In this document: positions 1 to 10,383 of the stretch, one piece after another | Position numbering within the stretch: the first letter of the stretch is position 1 | Layout of the letters: every line of letters begins with the position of its first letter | DNA from: an uncultured Vampirovibrio sp. | GTDB lineage: Bacteria > Cyanobacteriota > Vampirovibrionia > Gastranaerophilales > Gastranaerophilaceae | NCBI GenBank assembly: GCA_910577395.1 | Contig: CAJTLG010000003.1 | Location: 124,001 to 188,000 of the forward strand | DNA: 64,000 bases | Direction of reading: 5' to 3' | The notes under the pieces: generated by a model | What the model was told of the DNA's origin: nothing | Seen by the model: only the letters and a program-made list of their open reading frames with translations | The model's database searches: none | Program-made: the position numbers and the translations under genes

Positions 1-78
1 AACAAATTCCAAAAATTTGCAGCTACCGGCATGCAGCTTGGCACATTTGTATTGATGATTTTAGCATTGATATTATAG
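1..78 (+). CDS. 3' end of a membrane protein gene (partial)
   Basis: The frame is open from the first base of the window and closes at TAG (76-78). The 25 visible residues end in a strongly hydrophobic stretch (GTFVLMILALIL), so this is the C-terminal membrane segment of a protein that begins outside the window. Too little is present to name a family. The 3' side of a dispersed repeat starts about 40 bases after the stop, so the natural C-terminus may have been changed by that element. Confidence 0.4.
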   Translation, partial: NKFQKFAATGMQLGTFVLMILALIL

Positions 79-118
79 GGATATATTGCATGGTCCTTGG
101 TCACTGCTTACCGCCTTT

Positions 119-279
119 GCTCCTGTGGGTATCTCGCACCGGTGTGCTCACATCCTATCCCGCAAGGGGATGACGTTATCTGTAAGGCTTTTGTTTTACA
201 TCGCCTAACAGCTAAGGCCTCGTCGCCATCGTAATGCTCCAGTCGCAAACTCATCGTTTGCTCCTTAGGAACACCGGCT
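119..279 (-). repeat. Dispersed hairpin repeat, long copy (copy A)
   Basis: Read on the minus strand, this copy starts AGCCGGTGTTCC and ends GAGATACCCACAGGAGC. The same ends and the same internal block TGGARCATTACGATGGCGACG occur at 44894-45152. A perfect 6-bp hairpin GCAAAC/GTTTGC with loop GATGA lies at 245-261. Compared with the 112-bp units near 45 kb, this copy holds roughly 60 extra bases in the middle, including a further hairpin ATCCC/GGGAT. The outer ends CCGGTGT and ACACCGG are complementary, so the whole element can fold on itself. Its 5' end overlaps the 3' end of the cysteine-rich ORF at 251-625. Confidence 0.75.
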
Positions 280-625
280 CTCGCTTTTCAAATCCAAGGA
301 CACAGCGCACCGAAAAGGCAAGAGTACTCGGGCAGTAACCGGTATTGCAGGCATTCGTCAGGTTAATAACGCCATTGTTCAGATTCGGCCCCCAGTAAGA
401 ACTGCCGGACTTAAGCGTATCTGTCCATATATGGTTCGGGTAGCAGTTGTCAGCGTTTCCTGTGCCGGGCGCGGCGCCCTTACACTTACCGCCCAGATTG
501 TTGCACCGCGGGGCGCCGGTACTTGCGCCAGTCGTGTTGTTACACAGCTGCAAGCCTGAGCCGCTGGGGCAAGGTATTAATTTTGCCCCAATACATCTGT
601 ACCCGAACTTAACGGGAAAAGGCAC
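251..625 (-). CDS. Cysteine-rich pilin/surface-protein-like fragment
   Basis: This is a 124-residue frame starting at GTG, preceded by AGGAGG seven bases upstream. The frame stays open further upstream without an ATG, so it looks like the C-terminal part of a longer protein rather than a complete gene. It is rich in Cys, Gly, Asn and Thr with regularly spaced cysteines (GAPRC, CKGAAPG, DNCYP, NACNTGYCP) and ends in AFSVRCVLGF. Endings of the type FSVRCV are familiar from surface or pilin-like proteins of gut bacteria with a disulfide-bonded C-terminal domain. There is no N-terminal pilin helix. The last residues (REPVFLRSKR) are encoded by the dispersed repeat, whose hairpin loop supplies the TGA stop. 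A homologous broken copy lies at 36348-36629. The region is visibly GC-richer than its neighbours. Confidence 0.45.
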   Translation of the reverse strand: MPFPVKFGYRCIGAKLIPCPSGSGLQLCNNTTGASTGAPRCNNLGGKCKGAAPGTGNADNCYPNHIWTDTLKSGSSYWGPNLNNGVINLTNACNTGYCPSTLAFSVRCVLGFEKREPVFLRSKR

Positions 626-736
626 ACTGTATCCTCCTAAAGAGACATAAAAAAGATTTCTGCACAGTATTTTAAAATAAACTCCAAAATACGGATTTTC
701 TGTTTTAGTTTAATTCAGCAATTAACTATGCCTCTG

Positions 737-823
737 GCCGGTGTTCCCAATGAAAATTGCGATGAGCAATTTGAATGGAACGCTATGATGGCGACGTGGA
801 AATCTGTGATTTCCTCAGGAGCC
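737..823 (+). repeat. Dispersed hairpin repeat, diverged copy (copy B)
   Basis: This copy starts GCCGGTGTTCCC and contains the conserved block ATGATGGCGACG. The central hairpin is AAATTGC/GCAATTT around the same GATGA loop (754-772). The stem sequence differs completely from copies A and C while pairing is perfect. A 42-codon frame runs through it (728-856), but the other copies are not open in that frame, so I do not call a protein. Confidence 0.6.
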
Positions 824-935
824 ACTAATCCGAACTTACGCATAGTATCTTTTTGACGATTTGAATATCCTGCTCTGTTAACAGGCGTTTGCCCTTAACA
901 CTCTGAGGATTGCATGTCCTATTATATCACGGGCA
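824..935 (-). other. Gap before clpB with a possible gene remnant
   Basis: The 626-935 gap holds repeat copy B and, on the minus strand, a short open stretch ending at TAG (825-827). It reads like the tail of a DNA-binding domain (GKRLLTEQDIQIVKKIL), reminiscent of a resolvase or transposase helix-turn-helix arm. No start codon or full domain is present. I treat it as a possible decayed mobile-element fragment and nothing more. Confidence 0.2.
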
Positions 936-3572
936 TTATCCTTTTTCAAAGGTTATTTTCTCATCCTTAACATCTATAATGACTTTATTCCCGTCATTAA
1001 AATGCCCTAAAAGCAGCTCTCTTGAAAGAGGATTTTCAACCTGTGTTCTGATTGCGCGCTTTAAAGGGCGTGCGCCATAAATTGGGTTATACCCGTCAAG
1101 CGCAAGTTTTTCCTTCGCATCATCTGTTATTTCAAAATCAATTTTTCGTTCTTGCAGAAGTTTTTTTAAGTATTGCACCTGAATATCAACAATTTTATTC
1201 AAATCTTCCAGGCGAAGTGCCTCAAAAAATACTGTTTCATCAATTCTGTTTAAAAATTCGGGCTTAAAATATGCTCTTAATTTTTCTGTTACCTCTTCTT
1301 TGGTTTTTTCCCTGTCTGCTCCTGATAACATACCTTTTACGGTATTATCAAGAATAATATCAGACCCCACATTTGAGGTAAGAATTATTATTGTATTCTT
1401 AAAATCCACAGTTCTGCCTTTTGAATCGGTTAAACGGCCGTCATCAAAAATTTGCAGCATGATATTAAATACATCCGGATGCGCCTTTTCAATCTCATCA
1501 AAAAGCACTACACTGTATGGCTTTCGCCTTACCCTTTCTGTCAGCTGGCCGCCTTCATCATACCCTACATACCCCGGGGGTGCACCAATAAGCCTTGCAA
1601 CGGAATGTTTTTCCATATATTCGCTCATATCAATTCTGATAAGAGCATCTTCATCCTGAAACATAAACTCTGAAAGGGTTTTGGCAAGTTCTGTTTTGCC
1701 CACCCCGGTAGGCCCGAGGAATAAAAATACGCCAATTGGTCTTTTCGGGTCCTTGAGGCCGCTTCTTGCGCGCCTTATACTGTCTGAAACTACCCCCACA
1801 GCCTCGTTTTGCCCTATAACCCTTTTATGAAGGATTTCTTCCATTTCGATTAATTTTTCGGATTCTGATTCAACAAGCTTTGAAACAGGTACCCCTGTCC
1901 ATTTTGAAACCACTTCTGCAATATCCTCATCAGTGATTTCTTCTTTTAAAAGAGCATTTTCTTTTTCTGTTTTTTCTGTATTTTTAGAGTTTTCAAGCTG
2001 CTTGTCAAGTTCCGGCAGTTTTCCGTACTTTAATTTTGCCGCAAGTTCAAGATTAGCCTCTCTTTCTGCTATTTCAATTTCTGTTTTGGTTTTTTCTATC
2101 TCTGCCTTTATCTCAACTTCGCTTTTAATAGAGCATTTTTCCGCCTCCCATTGGCTTTTAAGGGTATCCGCCCTTTGGGTAATTTCATCAAGTGCAGTTT
2201 TTACTCTGTTTACCTTATCTTCGTCATTGTCGCCCTTTAGGCTTTCAAGCTCTATTTGCAGTTGTAGTTTTTGTCTTTCAAGTTTATCAAGCTCCTCGGG
2301 CATTGAATCAATCTCAATCCTTACGCGGGATGCAGCCTCATCCATTAAATCTATTGCTTTATCAGGTAAAAACCTGTCCTGAATATATCTGTTTGAAAGT
2401 GTTGCAGCAGCGACAAGCGCGCTGTCTTTAATCCTTACGCCGTGGTGCACTTCATATTTTTCCTTTAAACCTCTTAAAATTGAAATAGTATCTTCAACAC
2501 TGGGTTCATCCACAAGTACCGGCTGGAAACGTCTTTCAAGTGCAGGGTCTTTTTCGATATATTTTCTGTACTCATTTACCGTGGTAGCCCCCACCATACG
2601 CATTTCGCCCCTTGCAAGGATTGGCTTTAAAAGGTTTCCGGCATCTGTTGAACCTTCTGATGCCCCAAGCCCTACAACTGTGTGCAGCTCATCAATAAAC
2701 AGTATTACACCGCCTGCACTTTCTACTACTTCATTGATTACCTTTTTAAGCCTTTCTTCAAATTCGCCCCTGTATTTTGCTCCTGCAACAAGTGCGCCCA
2801 TATCAAGGGATATAAGCCTTGTATTCTTGAGGCTCTCGGGAACATCCCCCCTTATAATCCTTTGTGCAAGCCCTTCAACAATTGCTGTTTTACCTACCCC
2901 TGCTTCTCCAATCAAAACGGGGTTGTTTTTCGTGCGTCTGTTTAATACCTGTATAATACGGCGCACCTCTTCATCACGGCCTATCACAGGGTCAAGTTTT
3001 CCTGCTTTTGCCCGTTCGGTTAAATCAATGGAAAATTTTTCCATCATCTTAAATTCATCATCTGCTGTATTAGAATCTATTTGCTTGTTACCGCGGATTT
3101 TTTTAATTGCATTCAAAATTGAAACTTCATTTAATGAAAATTTATTGAATACCTTGTTCAAGGCACTTTGCCCTGTGCTTTGTGTGTTTTGTGCGGCATC
3201 TTTTACGGTTGCAAGCAAAATATGTTCAGGTGATACAAATTTATCCTTCATCTTATCTGCAAGCTTTTTAGCATCTTCTATAATTTTTAAACTGTCCGTT
3301 GAAAAATATAGCTGCCCGTTAGGGTTTGAAACTTTAGGCAGGTTGTTTATAACATCCTGTAAATCATCTCTGAATATGCTGCCCATAAGCTTTAGGGTAC
3401 TAAATAATTCATATAGTCCGGAATTTTCTTCCCCGCTATTTTTTACAAGGTTTGCCATTGAAAGCACCATATGTGCAGGCTCTAAAAATGTATTGCTGTT
3501 TGTTTTTACAAGCGTTTGAGCTTCTATTATTACATTTTGTGCGGATTTGGTTAATTTTTCAAAATCAAACAT
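936..3572 (-). CDS. clpB: ATP-dependent chaperone ClpB
   Basis: ClpB is the cytosolic Hsp100 disaggregase that threads aggregated proteins through a hexameric ring together with DnaK. The 878-residue length matches the family. In order: a Clp N-terminal repeat domain (about 1-150); AAA+ domain 1 with Walker A GEAGVGKT (222-229) and Walker B FIDELH; a long coiled-coil middle domain rich in Glu and Lys (about 410-530), which distinguishes ClpB from ClpA; AAA+ domain 2 with GPTGVGKT and [11 protein letters not shown]; and the C-terminal small domain with the GARPLKR sensor 2. The ATG has GAGGT upstream. It is transcribed alone on the minus strand, divergent from the gene at 3726. I saw no HrcA CIRCE-type inverted repeat in the 153-bp divergent region. 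Confidence 0.97.
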   Translation of the reverse strand: MFDFEKLTKSAQNVIIEAQTLVKTNSNTFLEPAHMVLSMANLVKNSGEENSGLYELFSTLKLMGSIFRDDLQDVINNLPKVSNPNGQLYFSTDSLKIIEDAKKLADKMKDKFVSPEHILLATVKDAAQNTQSTGQSALNKVFNKFSLNEVSILNAIKKIRGNKQIDSNTADDEFKMMEKFSIDLTERAKAGKLDPVIGRDEEVRRIIQVLNRRTKNNPVLIGEAGVGKTAIVEGLAQRIIRGDVPESLKNTRLISLDMGALVAGAKYRGEFEERLKKVINEVVESAGGVILFIDELHTVVGLGASEGSTDAGNLLKPILARGEMRMVGATTVNEYRKYIEKDPALERRFQPVLVDEPSVEDTISILRGLKEKYEVHHGVRIKDSALVAAATLSNRYIQDRFLPDKAIDLMDEAASRVRIEIDSMPEELDKLERQKLQLQIELESLKGDNDEDKVNRVKTALDEITQRADTLKSQWEAEKCSIKSEVEIKAEIEKTKTEIEIAEREANLELAAKLKYGKLPELDKQLENSKNTEKTEKENALLKEEITDEDIAEVVSKWTGVPVSKLVESESEKLIEMEEILHKRVIGQNEAVGVVSDSIRRARSGLKDPKRPIGVFLFLGPTGVGKTELAKTLSEFMFQDEDALIRIDMSEYMEKHSVARLIGAPPGYVGYDEGGQLTERVRRKPYSVVLFDEIEKAHPDVFNIMLQIFDDGRLTDSKGRTVDFKNTIIILTSNVGSDIILDNTVKGMLSGADREKTKEEVTEKLRAYFKPEFLNRIDETVFFEALRLEDLNKIVDIQVQYLKKLLQERKIDFEITDDAKEKLALDGYNPIYGARPLKRAIRTQVENPLSRELLLGHFNDGNKVIIDVKDEKITFEKG

Positions 3573-3725
3573 AATTTTATGACCTCATATCAACATATTT
3601 TATATCTTAATGATAATTATATTTTTGCAAAATATTACAAAAATTAATATTAAATTAATGTTTATACCGGCCGGGGGCAATTTTTTATTGAAAAAACAGT
3701 TTATATAAATAAGAACTATTTTTAA

Positions 3726-5324
3726 ATGAGGATTAAAAGAGAAAGCTTGAATATTAATAATCTACAATATAATATGCCTTCTTTAAATGCTAAAAATGTG
3801 CCCGAAGGGCGTATTAATAGTATAAATAATCCTTATGGTGTAACTTCTTTTAAGGGTAAAAATACTGCCCTTGCTTGTGATACCTATGAAACAAACGGGT
3901 ACATAAAAACAGGAAAAAAGAAAAACGGCCTGAAAGTTTTAGGATACCTGACGGCAGCTGTTGGGTTTGCGGCATTGGTATACAAAGGTGTCCCGATTTT
4001 AAATGATAAAATTTTTATAAAAAATATCCAAAATATAGACCCAAGATTAAAAGAATTTTACCTCTCCCTTGATAAAACCGCGCAAAGGCATATTACAAAA
4101 AGCCGGATTGCTGCAGATTTAAATGATACTTTGTTTTTAAAAGGGTTATCTCTTGATTATGTAAATACAAAATTTGAAGCGGGAAGCGAAGAAGTCCGCT
4201 CAATTGCATCTGTCATTTCAAAGAAAAATTCTTATATGCAAGAAGGCACTGTTTCGCAGTTTAAAAAAGTTCTTGGAGGTGGCAATGAGGTATTTTCCGA
4301 CCGTGTAAAACGGTTAAATTCCACATTTGATAAGCTTAATAATAAATTGAAAGACGGTAAAACAATAAACTCATTTGCGGAAGCCAACAAATTAATTGAT
4401 GACGGTGTTGGCACAAGGGCAGTATTTAAATCTCTGACCGGGGATGAGGCGTTAGATGCGCTTAAGAAATCAGGAATATCTGATGACGAGATAACAATAT
4501 TAAAGAGTCTTTGGGCAAAAGATACAATTTCAGGCCTTGATGAGGCACAAGCAAAACTTTTGGTAAAAGCAAATAATATCCTTGCAGAAACGCAATCTCA
4601 GGGGTTTGTGGATAAGCTTTGCCGTGCACTTTCCAATAATGAAATTTCAATGACAAAGCTTGAAAATTATGCAGGCGAGGACGGTATTGCCTATTTTTCA
4701 GAAAAACAGATAAGACAAATTTATGAGGCTTGGGAAAAATCTTTGGACGCTAAAAACGGTGCAACGTTTGATATAGTAACAAAATTGGAACCTGACAGCG
4801 TATTTGTTAAAAAACTTGGATTTAGTGAAAATTATATTAAAGAACTTGCTGAAAAATCCTCTAAACCAAGCGGTTATACTGCATGCCAGGCAAACTTTAC
4901 CTATAAAAACGGAGCATTTGGCGAAGGACAGTTCAGAGGTGCCAACATTCAGGATTTTGCCGAATATGAGCATTTCCCCTACGATATTAAAAAAGAAAAA
5001 AATACCGTAACAGAAAAAATATCAGAGCTCATAAAAGAAGGCAAAAATGATGTTGCAAACGAGCTTTCAGAGTATCAGGATTTTGTAAAATCAATTTCCG
5101 GAAATAAAGAAATATATGGCCAGTATAATACATATTTCAAAAATATCTACAATTATTTAAGAAAAGATGAGCTTGGCATACTTGATATAATAGGAAAAGA
5201 TACTATAAGTGCGCCAAAACTTAATATTAAGGAATTATCACCCCGCCAAAATGAGCTGCTATCGAAAGAATGCCTTGAAAGTTTGTCTAAAAAATGTGTA
5301 TACCAATTTCAAAATGCGCCATAG
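3726..5324 (+). CDS. Hypothetical membrane-anchored protein with TSFKG tag
   Basis: This 532-residue protein is of a family I do not recognise. Residues 1-38 are polar and Asn-rich, followed by VTSFKG (39-44), one of several SFKG/SFTG-type tags in this window. A single hydrophobic segment (VLGYLTAAVGFAALVYKG, roughly 70-90) follows a Lys-rich stretch and suggests one membrane anchor without a classical signal peptide. The remainder is a long, mostly helical, charged soluble region. The start is the first ATG after a short AT-rich leader. No operon partner overlaps it. The next gene (5397) starts 72 bp later on the same strand and also carries an FKG-type tag, so the two may be co-transcribed. 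Confidence 0.65.
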   Translation: MRIKRESLNINNLQYNMPSLNAKNVPEGRINSINNPYGVTSFKGKNTALACDTYETNGYIKTGKKKNGLKVLGYLTAAVGFAALVYKGVPILNDKIFIKNIQNIDPRLKEFYLSLDKTAQRHITKSRIAADLNDTLFLKGLSLDYVNTKFEAGSEEVRSIASVISKKNSYMQEGTVSQFKKVLGGGNEVFSDRVKRLNSTFDKLNNKLKDGKTINSFAEANKLIDDGVGTRAVFKSLTGDEALDALKKSGISDDEITILKSLWAKDTISGLDEAQAKLLVKANNILAETQSQGFVDKLCRALSNNEISMTKLENYAGEDGIAYFSEKQIRQIYEAWEKSLDAKNGATFDIVTKLEPDSVFVKKLGFSENYIKELAEKSSKPSGYTACQANFTYKNGAFGEGQFRGANIQDFAEYEHFPYDIKKEKNTVTEKISELIKEGKNDVANELSEYQDFVKSISGNKEIYGQYNTYFKNIYNYLRKDELGILDIIGKDTISAPKLNIKELSPRQNELLSKECLESLSKKCVYQFQNAP

Positions 5325-5396
5325 TTTTACTGTCTAACGCAAAAAAAAGTTTGTTTAAGTTTTTTAAACTGTACCTAAATAAAATAAGGAAAATGT

Positions 5397-5780
5397 ATGA
5401 ATAGTGTTTTTTATAAACCCAATATGGTACAATGGTCTAAAAGGCCGGTATTTAAAGGGCAACATATGGAAAAAGATTATTTAAAAGACATAAAAGCTAA
5501 AATAAATATAAACACAATACCTGAAGTTGGGAATTTTGAACCTGTTGCGGCTGAATTAAAGCTTGAAAATAATGAACGCCTTGCATTTTGTGTAACCCCT
5601 TTTGAGGATGACAGAATGGCAAAAAGGCTTTCAATGGCACATGCCGGGCCAAATATGCCGCTATCTTCAAGATTTAGAAATTTTCCTGATAAGGCAAAGC
5701 TTTTAGAGTATATAGATTCGCTTGAAAATTCTGACATAGAAGATATGCTGTCTGATATCAGAAAATCAAAAGATATTTAA
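5397..5780 (+). CDS. Small hypothetical protein with PVFKG tag
   Basis: This is a 127-residue soluble protein of unknown function with an upstream purine-rich AAGGAAA. The N-terminus carries PVFKG (17-21), similar in position and sequence to tags in other proteins of this window. The rest is acidic and predicted mixed alpha/beta, with a segment (LAFCVTPFEDDRMAKRL) that gives no family assignment. It has no signal peptide or membrane segment. It ends 14 bp before a strong hairpin terminator shared with the convergent SLH gene. Confidence 0.6.
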   Translation: MNSVFYKPNMVQWSKRPVFKGQHMEKDYLKDIKAKININTIPEVGNFEPVAAELKLENNERLAFCVTPFEDDRMAKRLSMAHAGPNMPLSSRFRNFPDKAKLLEYIDSLENSDIEDMLSDIRKSKDI

Positions 5781-5793
5781 AAAACACCCATTT

Positions 5794-5830
5794 AAAAAAC
5801 ACCGGCAATCAACGAAAGCCGGTGTTTTTT
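5794..5830. terminator. Bidirectional intrinsic terminator
   Basis: A perfect stem AACACCGGC/GCCGGTGTT (5798-5806 and 5818-5826) with an 11-base loop is flanked by A-runs on the left and T-runs on the right. It can therefore end transcription of both the gene ending at 5780 and the convergent gene ending at 5847. Confidence 0.85.
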
Positions 5831-5846
5831 GTATATTTATTTTTGC

Positions 5847-7040
5847 TTATTCCGCAAGCCAGTTATCCATAATATTTAACCTTACAGGTTCAAGCAGTAC
5901 AAAATCCAACTGTTGGGATTTGTGGGTATAGAAATTATGCCCCTTAAACCCTCTAAAACCTATTTTTTGCAGATATGGGTTGTGGGTAAATTCTGCCACT
6001 TGCGGTTCTGCGTTTGCAACGGTTATAAATTCGGTTCCGGTATCTCCGCCTTCTTTATCAAGCAGTGTTTGGGTTTGGAACACCATTTGCGCATTTTTTA
6101 CTAATGTTGTGCCTTTTTTAGCTTTTTGGATAGTGCCCTTAATTTCTTTACCGATAGGGATTAACAGAATTTTATCCTTGGTTACAAAATTTACAAGGGT
6201 TCTTGCAATAAATTCATCGCCCACTTTTGCATCTTTAGACCATATGCATTCCATAACTCCAAGCGGCAGCACGGTGCCTGCAGGGATTATGGCAGTGTTG
6301 CCGTCAAGATAGGCGCTTTCAACAATATACCCGTTTACTTTTCTTGAAGGCATTACGGTAGAAAGCTGTTTGTTAGGGTGAACTTTTACAAGCTCAAGCA
6401 TTTTATGTATCCAAACGGCAAGCTCACCCCTTGTGGCGGCACGGTTTGGCATTAACAGCCCTTCTTCCCAGGGTCTTACAACAATTGAATTTAATTGCTG
6501 TGCTTTACCTGTTCTTGTAAGTGCCCATTTTGGCAGTTCTTTAAGGTCACTATATACCGGGCTAAGTATTTCTATTGCCTGTTCAGGCGTTATTTCTCTA
6601 AGGTTTAGGGCACTCATTATTGTCATAATAACTTCAACCCTCTTAACCTGCCCGTTTGCCATATAGTTGCCTTCGGGGGTACCATGCATTACATTAAAGT
6701 GTGATGCTATTTGGATATCTCTGTATGCCCAGTGTTTTGGGCTTAAGTCGTTATAAATTGATATTGAAAAATCTTGCGTATCCCTTAATCCAAGTGCCTT
6801 TGTTATCATAGCGGTAAATTCAGCCCTTGTAACATTTTCATCCGGTTTAAATGTTCCGTCTGGGTATCCTACAAGAATTCCAACTTTTTTAAGTGCCATA
6901 ATGGCATCATAAGACCAATACCCTTGATGCGTATCAGAAAAATCATCAGAAGGGCCGGCGATAGCTTGTGACATTGTTAATGCAAAAACCATTGCGGTTA
7001 AACACAAGAGTTTTTTTAACATCATCTTCATACAGTTCAT
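5847..7040 (-). CDS. SLH-domain envelope protein
   Basis: A 397-residue exported protein. After a Lys-containing n-region comes a signal peptide (LLCLTAMVFALTMSQAIAG). Residues about 30-210 hold three S-layer-homology repeats, with typical pieces WSYDAIMALKKVGILVGYPDG, TRAEFTAMITKALG and ATRGELAVWIHKMLEL. SLH repeats bind secondary cell-wall polymers or peptidoglycan. The C-terminal half is beta-rich and unassigned. AAGGAAAAAG precedes the first ATG. It lies 24 bp downstream of clpX on the same strand, so it may be read through from tig-clpP-clpX, although its role is unrelated. It ends at the shared terminator. Confidence 0.85.
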   Translation of the reverse strand: MNCMKMMLKKLLCLTAMVFALTMSQAIAGPSDDFSDTHQGYWSYDAIMALKKVGILVGYPDGTFKPDENVTRAEFTAMITKALGLRDTQDFSISIYNDLSPKHWAYRDIQIASHFNVMHGTPEGNYMANGQVKRVEVIMTIMSALNLREITPEQAIEILSPVYSDLKELPKWALTRTGKAQQLNSIVVRPWEEGLLMPNRAATRGELAVWIHKMLELVKVHPNKQLSTVMPSRKVNGYIVESAYLDGNTAIIPAGTVLPLGVMECIWSKDAKVGDEFIARTLVNFVTKDKILLIPIGKEIKGTIQKAKKGTTLVKNAQMVFQTQTLLDKEGGDTGTEFITVANAEPQVAEFTHNPYLQKIGFRGFKGHNFYTHKSQQLDFVLLEPVRLNIMDNWLAE

Positions 7041-7064
7041 TTCTTTTTCCTTATATCTATTTGG

Positions 7065-8375
7065 TTATGCAATTTCTTCTATGCTGCCTTTAGAGTTTTT
7101 GTTTGGCAATTCAATAACTTCGGCAACATTCAGTTTTTTTCTTACAATATCTGCTGTGATTGTATATGTTTGTATATCAGTGTTTGAAGGTACCTCATAC
7201 ATAATATCTGTCATAATTTCTTCAACTATTGACCGTAGCGCCCTTGCGCCGGTTTTTCTTTTAATTGCTTCTTTTGCAATTAAATCAATAGCATCATCCT
7301 CAAAGGTTAAATCAACATTATCCATTTTCATAAGGCAGATATACTGTTTCATTATGGCATTTTTTGGCTTGGTAAGTATCATCTTTAAAGTTTCTTCATC
7401 AAGCGGGTCAAGCACTGAATACACAGGAATTCTGCCTATAAATTCAGGAATAAGACCGAATTTTAATAAATCATCAGGCTGTAATTTTTTAAGCATTTTC
7501 TGTGCCTGAATTTCTTTTTCTTTAGCGCTTATCGGCTTAGAACCAAAACCTACATTGCTTGATGTGCCGCAGCGTCTTTCGACAATTTTATCCAATCCTA
7601 CAAAAGCCCCACCCACAATAAACAGAATATTTGATGTATCAATCTGGATAAATTCTTGATGAGGGTGTTTTCTGCCGCCTTGTGGAGGAACATTTGCAAT
7701 AGTGCCTTCAATCATTTTTAAAAGTGCCTGCTGTACGCCTTCACCCGATACATCTCTTGTAATAGAAGGGTTTTCGGATTTTCTTGCAATTTTATCAATT
7801 TCATCAATATAAATAATGCCGCGTTCAGCCTTTTGGGCATTATAATCTGCTGCCTGATATAATCTTAAAAGGATATTTTCAACATCATCGCCCACATATC
7901 CTGCCTCTGTAAGCGTTGTAGCATCAGCCACGGCAAAAGGCACATTCAGCATTTTTGCAAGCGTTTGGGCAAGCAGGGTTTTACCCGAACCTGTCGGCCC
8001 TACAAGTAATATATTGCTCTTCTGGATTTCAACTTCCGGTTTTTCATTGTCTACATCCATATTATGGGCAATTCTTTTATAATGGTTATAAACAGCAACT
8101 GATAATACCTTTTTGGCATCAGCTTGTCCTACTATATGCTCATCAAGATATGCCTTGATTTCGGCGGGCTTTGGTATCCCTTCAAAAAGCTGGTCAAGGT
8201 CTGATATTTTATCATCTTGTTTGATATTGAACAATTCTTCATCAAGAATTTCATTGCAAAGCTCGATACATTCATCGCAAATGCACACATCAGGCCCCGC
8301 AATAAGCTTTTTTACCTGGTCTTGGGTCTTTCCGCAGAAAGAACATTTTAAATTTGGGTCATCATTTTTTGGCAT
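7065..8375 (-). CDS. clpX: ATP-dependent Clp protease ATP-binding subunit ClpX
   Basis: The unfoldase partner of ClpP; 436 residues, normal length. It has the N-terminal zinc-binding domain (CSFCGK ... CICDEC), AAA+ Walker A GPTGSGKT, Walker [10 protein letters not shown], the pore-loop region AGYVGDDVE, and the ClpP-docking IGF-type loop at the expected place ([11 protein letters not shown]). The C-terminal small domain ends with an acidic tail. It lies directly downstream of clpP (27-bp gap) in the conserved order tig-clpP-clpX, so unfoldase and protease are made together. Confidence 0.97.
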   Translation of the reverse strand: MPKNDDPNLKCSFCGKTQDQVKKLIAGPDVCICDECIELCNEILDEELFNIKQDDKISDLDQLFEGIPKPAEIKAYLDEHIVGQADAKKVLSVAVYNHYKRIAHNMDVDNEKPEVEIQKSNILLVGPTGSGKTLLAQTLAKMLNVPFAVADATTLTEAGYVGDDVENILLRLYQAADYNAQKAERGIIYIDEIDKIARKSENPSITRDVSGEGVQQALLKMIEGTIANVPPQGGRKHPHQEFIQIDTSNILFIVGGAFVGLDKIVERRCGTSSNVGFGSKPISAKEKEIQAQKMLKKLQPDDLLKFGLIPEFIGRIPVYSVLDPLDEETLKMILTKPKNAIMKQYICLMKMDNVDLTFEDDAIDLIAKEAIKRKTGARALRSIVEEIMTDIMYEVPSNTDIQTYTITADIVRKKLNVAEVIELPNKNSKGSIEEIA

Positions 8376-8402
8376 TGATTTCTCCTGATGCGTTTAAACT
8401 GT

Positions 8403-8993
8403 TTATTTATTTTCTTCCATTGTAATGATTTTGTCAATCATACCGTATTCAAGGGCCTCTTCAGGGGTCATAATATAATCCCTGTCCGTATCCTTTTCAA
8501 TCTTTTTAAGCGGTTGCCCCGTGTTTGAAGACAGGATTGAATTTAAGGATTTTTTAATTCTTAAAATTTCATTCGCCTGAATTTCAATATCTGTTGCCTG
8601 CCCCTGTGCGCCGCCTAAAGGTTGGTGGATAAGTACTCTTGAATGCGGCAGAGCAAGCCTTTTGCCCTTTGTACCTGATGAGAGCAAAAATGCGCCCATT
8701 GAAGCAGCCTGGCCGAGGCAAATTGTTGAAACATCAGCCCTTATGTGCTGCATGGTATCATAAATTGCAAAACCGGCTGTAACAGAGCCCCCCGGGGAAT
8801 TTATATACAGCATAATATCTTTATCGGGGTTTTCTGAATCCAACAGTAAAAGCTGCGCCACAATAAGGTTTGCAACCATATCATCAATAGGTGTGCCAAG
8901 GAAAATAATTCTTTCCCTTAAAAGCCTTGAAAATATATCAAAAGACCTTTCGCCTCTGGATGATTGTTCAACTACTACCGGTACAAAACTCAT
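8403..8993 (-). CDS. clpP: ATP-dependent Clp protease proteolytic subunit
   Basis: A serine peptidase forming the 14-subunit proteolytic chamber fed by ClpX. The 196 residues contain the full catalytic triad: Ser98 in QAASMGAF, His123 in RVLIHQP, and Asp172 in DTDRDYIM. The oxyanion-hole glycine stretch SPGGSV is also present. Only a short propeptide-like N-terminus is visible. It is the middle gene of tig-clpP-clpX, 23 bp after tig. Cyanobacteria usually carry several clpP/clpR paralogs, but only this one is in the window. Confidence 0.97.
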   Translation of the reverse strand: MSFVPVVVEQSSRGERSFDIFSRLLRERIIFLGTPIDDMVANLIVAQLLLLDSENPDKDIMLYINSPGGSVTAGFAIYDTMQHIRADVSTICLGQAASMGAFLLSSGTKGKRLALPHSRVLIHQPLGGAQGQATDIEIQANEILRIKKSLNSILSSNTGQPLKKIEKDTDRDYIMTPEEALEYGMIDKIITMEENK

Positions 8994-9016
8994 ATATTAA
9001 TCCTTTCGCTGTTTTT

Positions 9017-10312
9017 TTATTTTGTCTTAAATGTGTTGTTGTTTAACAATATTTCATTTACTTTTTTGGTTGCAATCTGCTGAGTGATAACACTGAACCC
9101 TGCAGGGTTTTGCCTGATTTCTTCAAAAATCTGTGCAGGCGTTGCATGATACAATCTGGCAAGCTCGTTTACTTGTTCAAGTATATCATTTTGTCCAATC
9201 TTAATATCCTCTGTTTTTGCGATTTTTTCAACTATTAAAGAATTTTTAATGCGTTTAACGGCCTCTTCTTTGAATTTTTTGTTTACTTCATCTTTGCCTT
9301 CTTTTTCAACAAGTTCGTCATAATTTTGACCGTGGCGTGCGGCATTTTGCTTGGTTTCTTCGCTGATAGCTGAAATTTCTCTTTCAATCATTGCATCCTG
9401 AATATCAATTTTTGTATCATTGAAAACCTTGTCAAATATAGCCTCAGCCTTTCTTCTTTCATTTTCGGCCTTTGCAGATTCTTCTATATATTTATTAATA
9501 TCTTCCTTTAATTTGTCTAAAGTTTCAAATTTTCCGGCTTTTTTAGCTAAATCATCATTTAGTTCAGGCAGAATTCTTGTTTTGATTTCATGAAGTTTAA
9601 TCTTAAACTGTGCCTTTGCACCTTTAAGCTTATCCTGATGGTAATTTTCAGGGAAAGTCACATCTATTGTGAACTCTTCGCCTTTTTTGTGCCCTACAAG
9701 GCCTTCTGCAAAGCCGGGGATAAAGTTTGAATGGGCTAAATCAAGTGTATAGTTCTTTCCGGCACCGTGTTCAATGGCCTCATCGCCCACAAAACCTTCA
9801 AAATCAAATACAACAGTATCATCAGCCTTTGTTTCGCGGTCCTCTTCTACGTTTTCCAGGGTCGAAAATCTTTCCTGTATTGTCTTTAGCTCATTTTCTA
9901 AAGCATTTTCTTCGGTTTTAAATTCTTCAAATTCAACCGTGTTTTCTTTATATTTTGCAAGTTTAACTTCGGGTTTAAGCTCAGCCTTTACAACCATAGT
10001 AAGGTCTTTACCGTTTTCAAAATCATAGCTTTCAATATACGGCTGGGTTGCAAGGTCTAATTTATGCTCATCTGCAACTGCCCCAAAGGCTTTCGGGAAG
10101 ACACTTTCAATGGCTTCAGCTTTAATCCTTTCAGCCCCTACATATTTTTCAACAATATTTCTGGGGGCTTTTCCTTTCCTGAACCCTGCGATGTTTACAT
10201 TTTGGCTTATTCTCTTAAAAGCCTTATTATAGGCATCCTGCGCCTCTTTTGCATCAATTGTTAAATCAATTTTTGCAACATTTCCTTCTAAAATTTCAAG
10301 TTTGCTTGTCAT
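9017..10312 (-). CDS. tig: Trigger factor
   Basis: A ribosome-bound peptidyl-prolyl isomerase and nascent-chain chaperone, 431 residues. It contains the ribosome-binding signature GFRKGKAPRNIVEKY near residues 43-57, a central FKBP-type domain (DDTVVFDFEGFVGDE and the following GLVGHKKGEEF), and the long helical C-terminal chaperone arms. The start ATG has AGGTGA upstream. It is the first gene of the minus-strand tig-clpP-clpX cluster and diverges from nanE across an AT-rich promoter region (10313-10395). Confidence 0.96.
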   Translation of the reverse strand: MTSKLEILEGNVAKIDLTIDAKEAQDAYNKAFKRISQNVNIAGFRKGKAPRNIVEKYVGAERIKAEAIESVFPKAFGAVADEHKLDLATQPYIESYDFENGKDLTMVVKAELKPEVKLAKYKENTVEFEEFKTEENALENELKTIQERFSTLENVEEDRETKADDTVVFDFEGFVGDEAIEHGAGKNYTLDLAHSNFIPGFAEGLVGHKKGEEFTIDVTFPENYHQDKLKGAKAQFKIKLHEIKTRILPELNDDLAKKAGKFETLDKLKEDINKYIEESAKAENERRKAEAIFDKVFNDTKIDIQDAMIEREISAISEETKQNAARHGQNYDELVEKEGKDEVNKKFKEEAVKRIKNSLIVEKIAKTEDIKIGQNDILEQVNELARLYHATPAQIFEEIRQNPAGFSVITQQIATKKVNEILLNNNTFKTK

Positions 10313-10383
10313 AAATCACCTATATTATTTCTAATTATGTATAATAGTATAACCTAAAAACAAAAATCATGGTCAATTTGGTG

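Noticed and set aside
119..279. Repeat as a group II intron or group II fragment because of GTGCGAG
   Set aside because: No domain V-like hairpin, no reverse transcriptase, and the element is only about 110-160 bases.
2581..3519. 312-codon plus-strand frame inside clpB
   Set aside because: It is antisense to the conserved ClpB sequence, Ser/Leu-rich as expected of a shadow frame, with no ribosome binding site.
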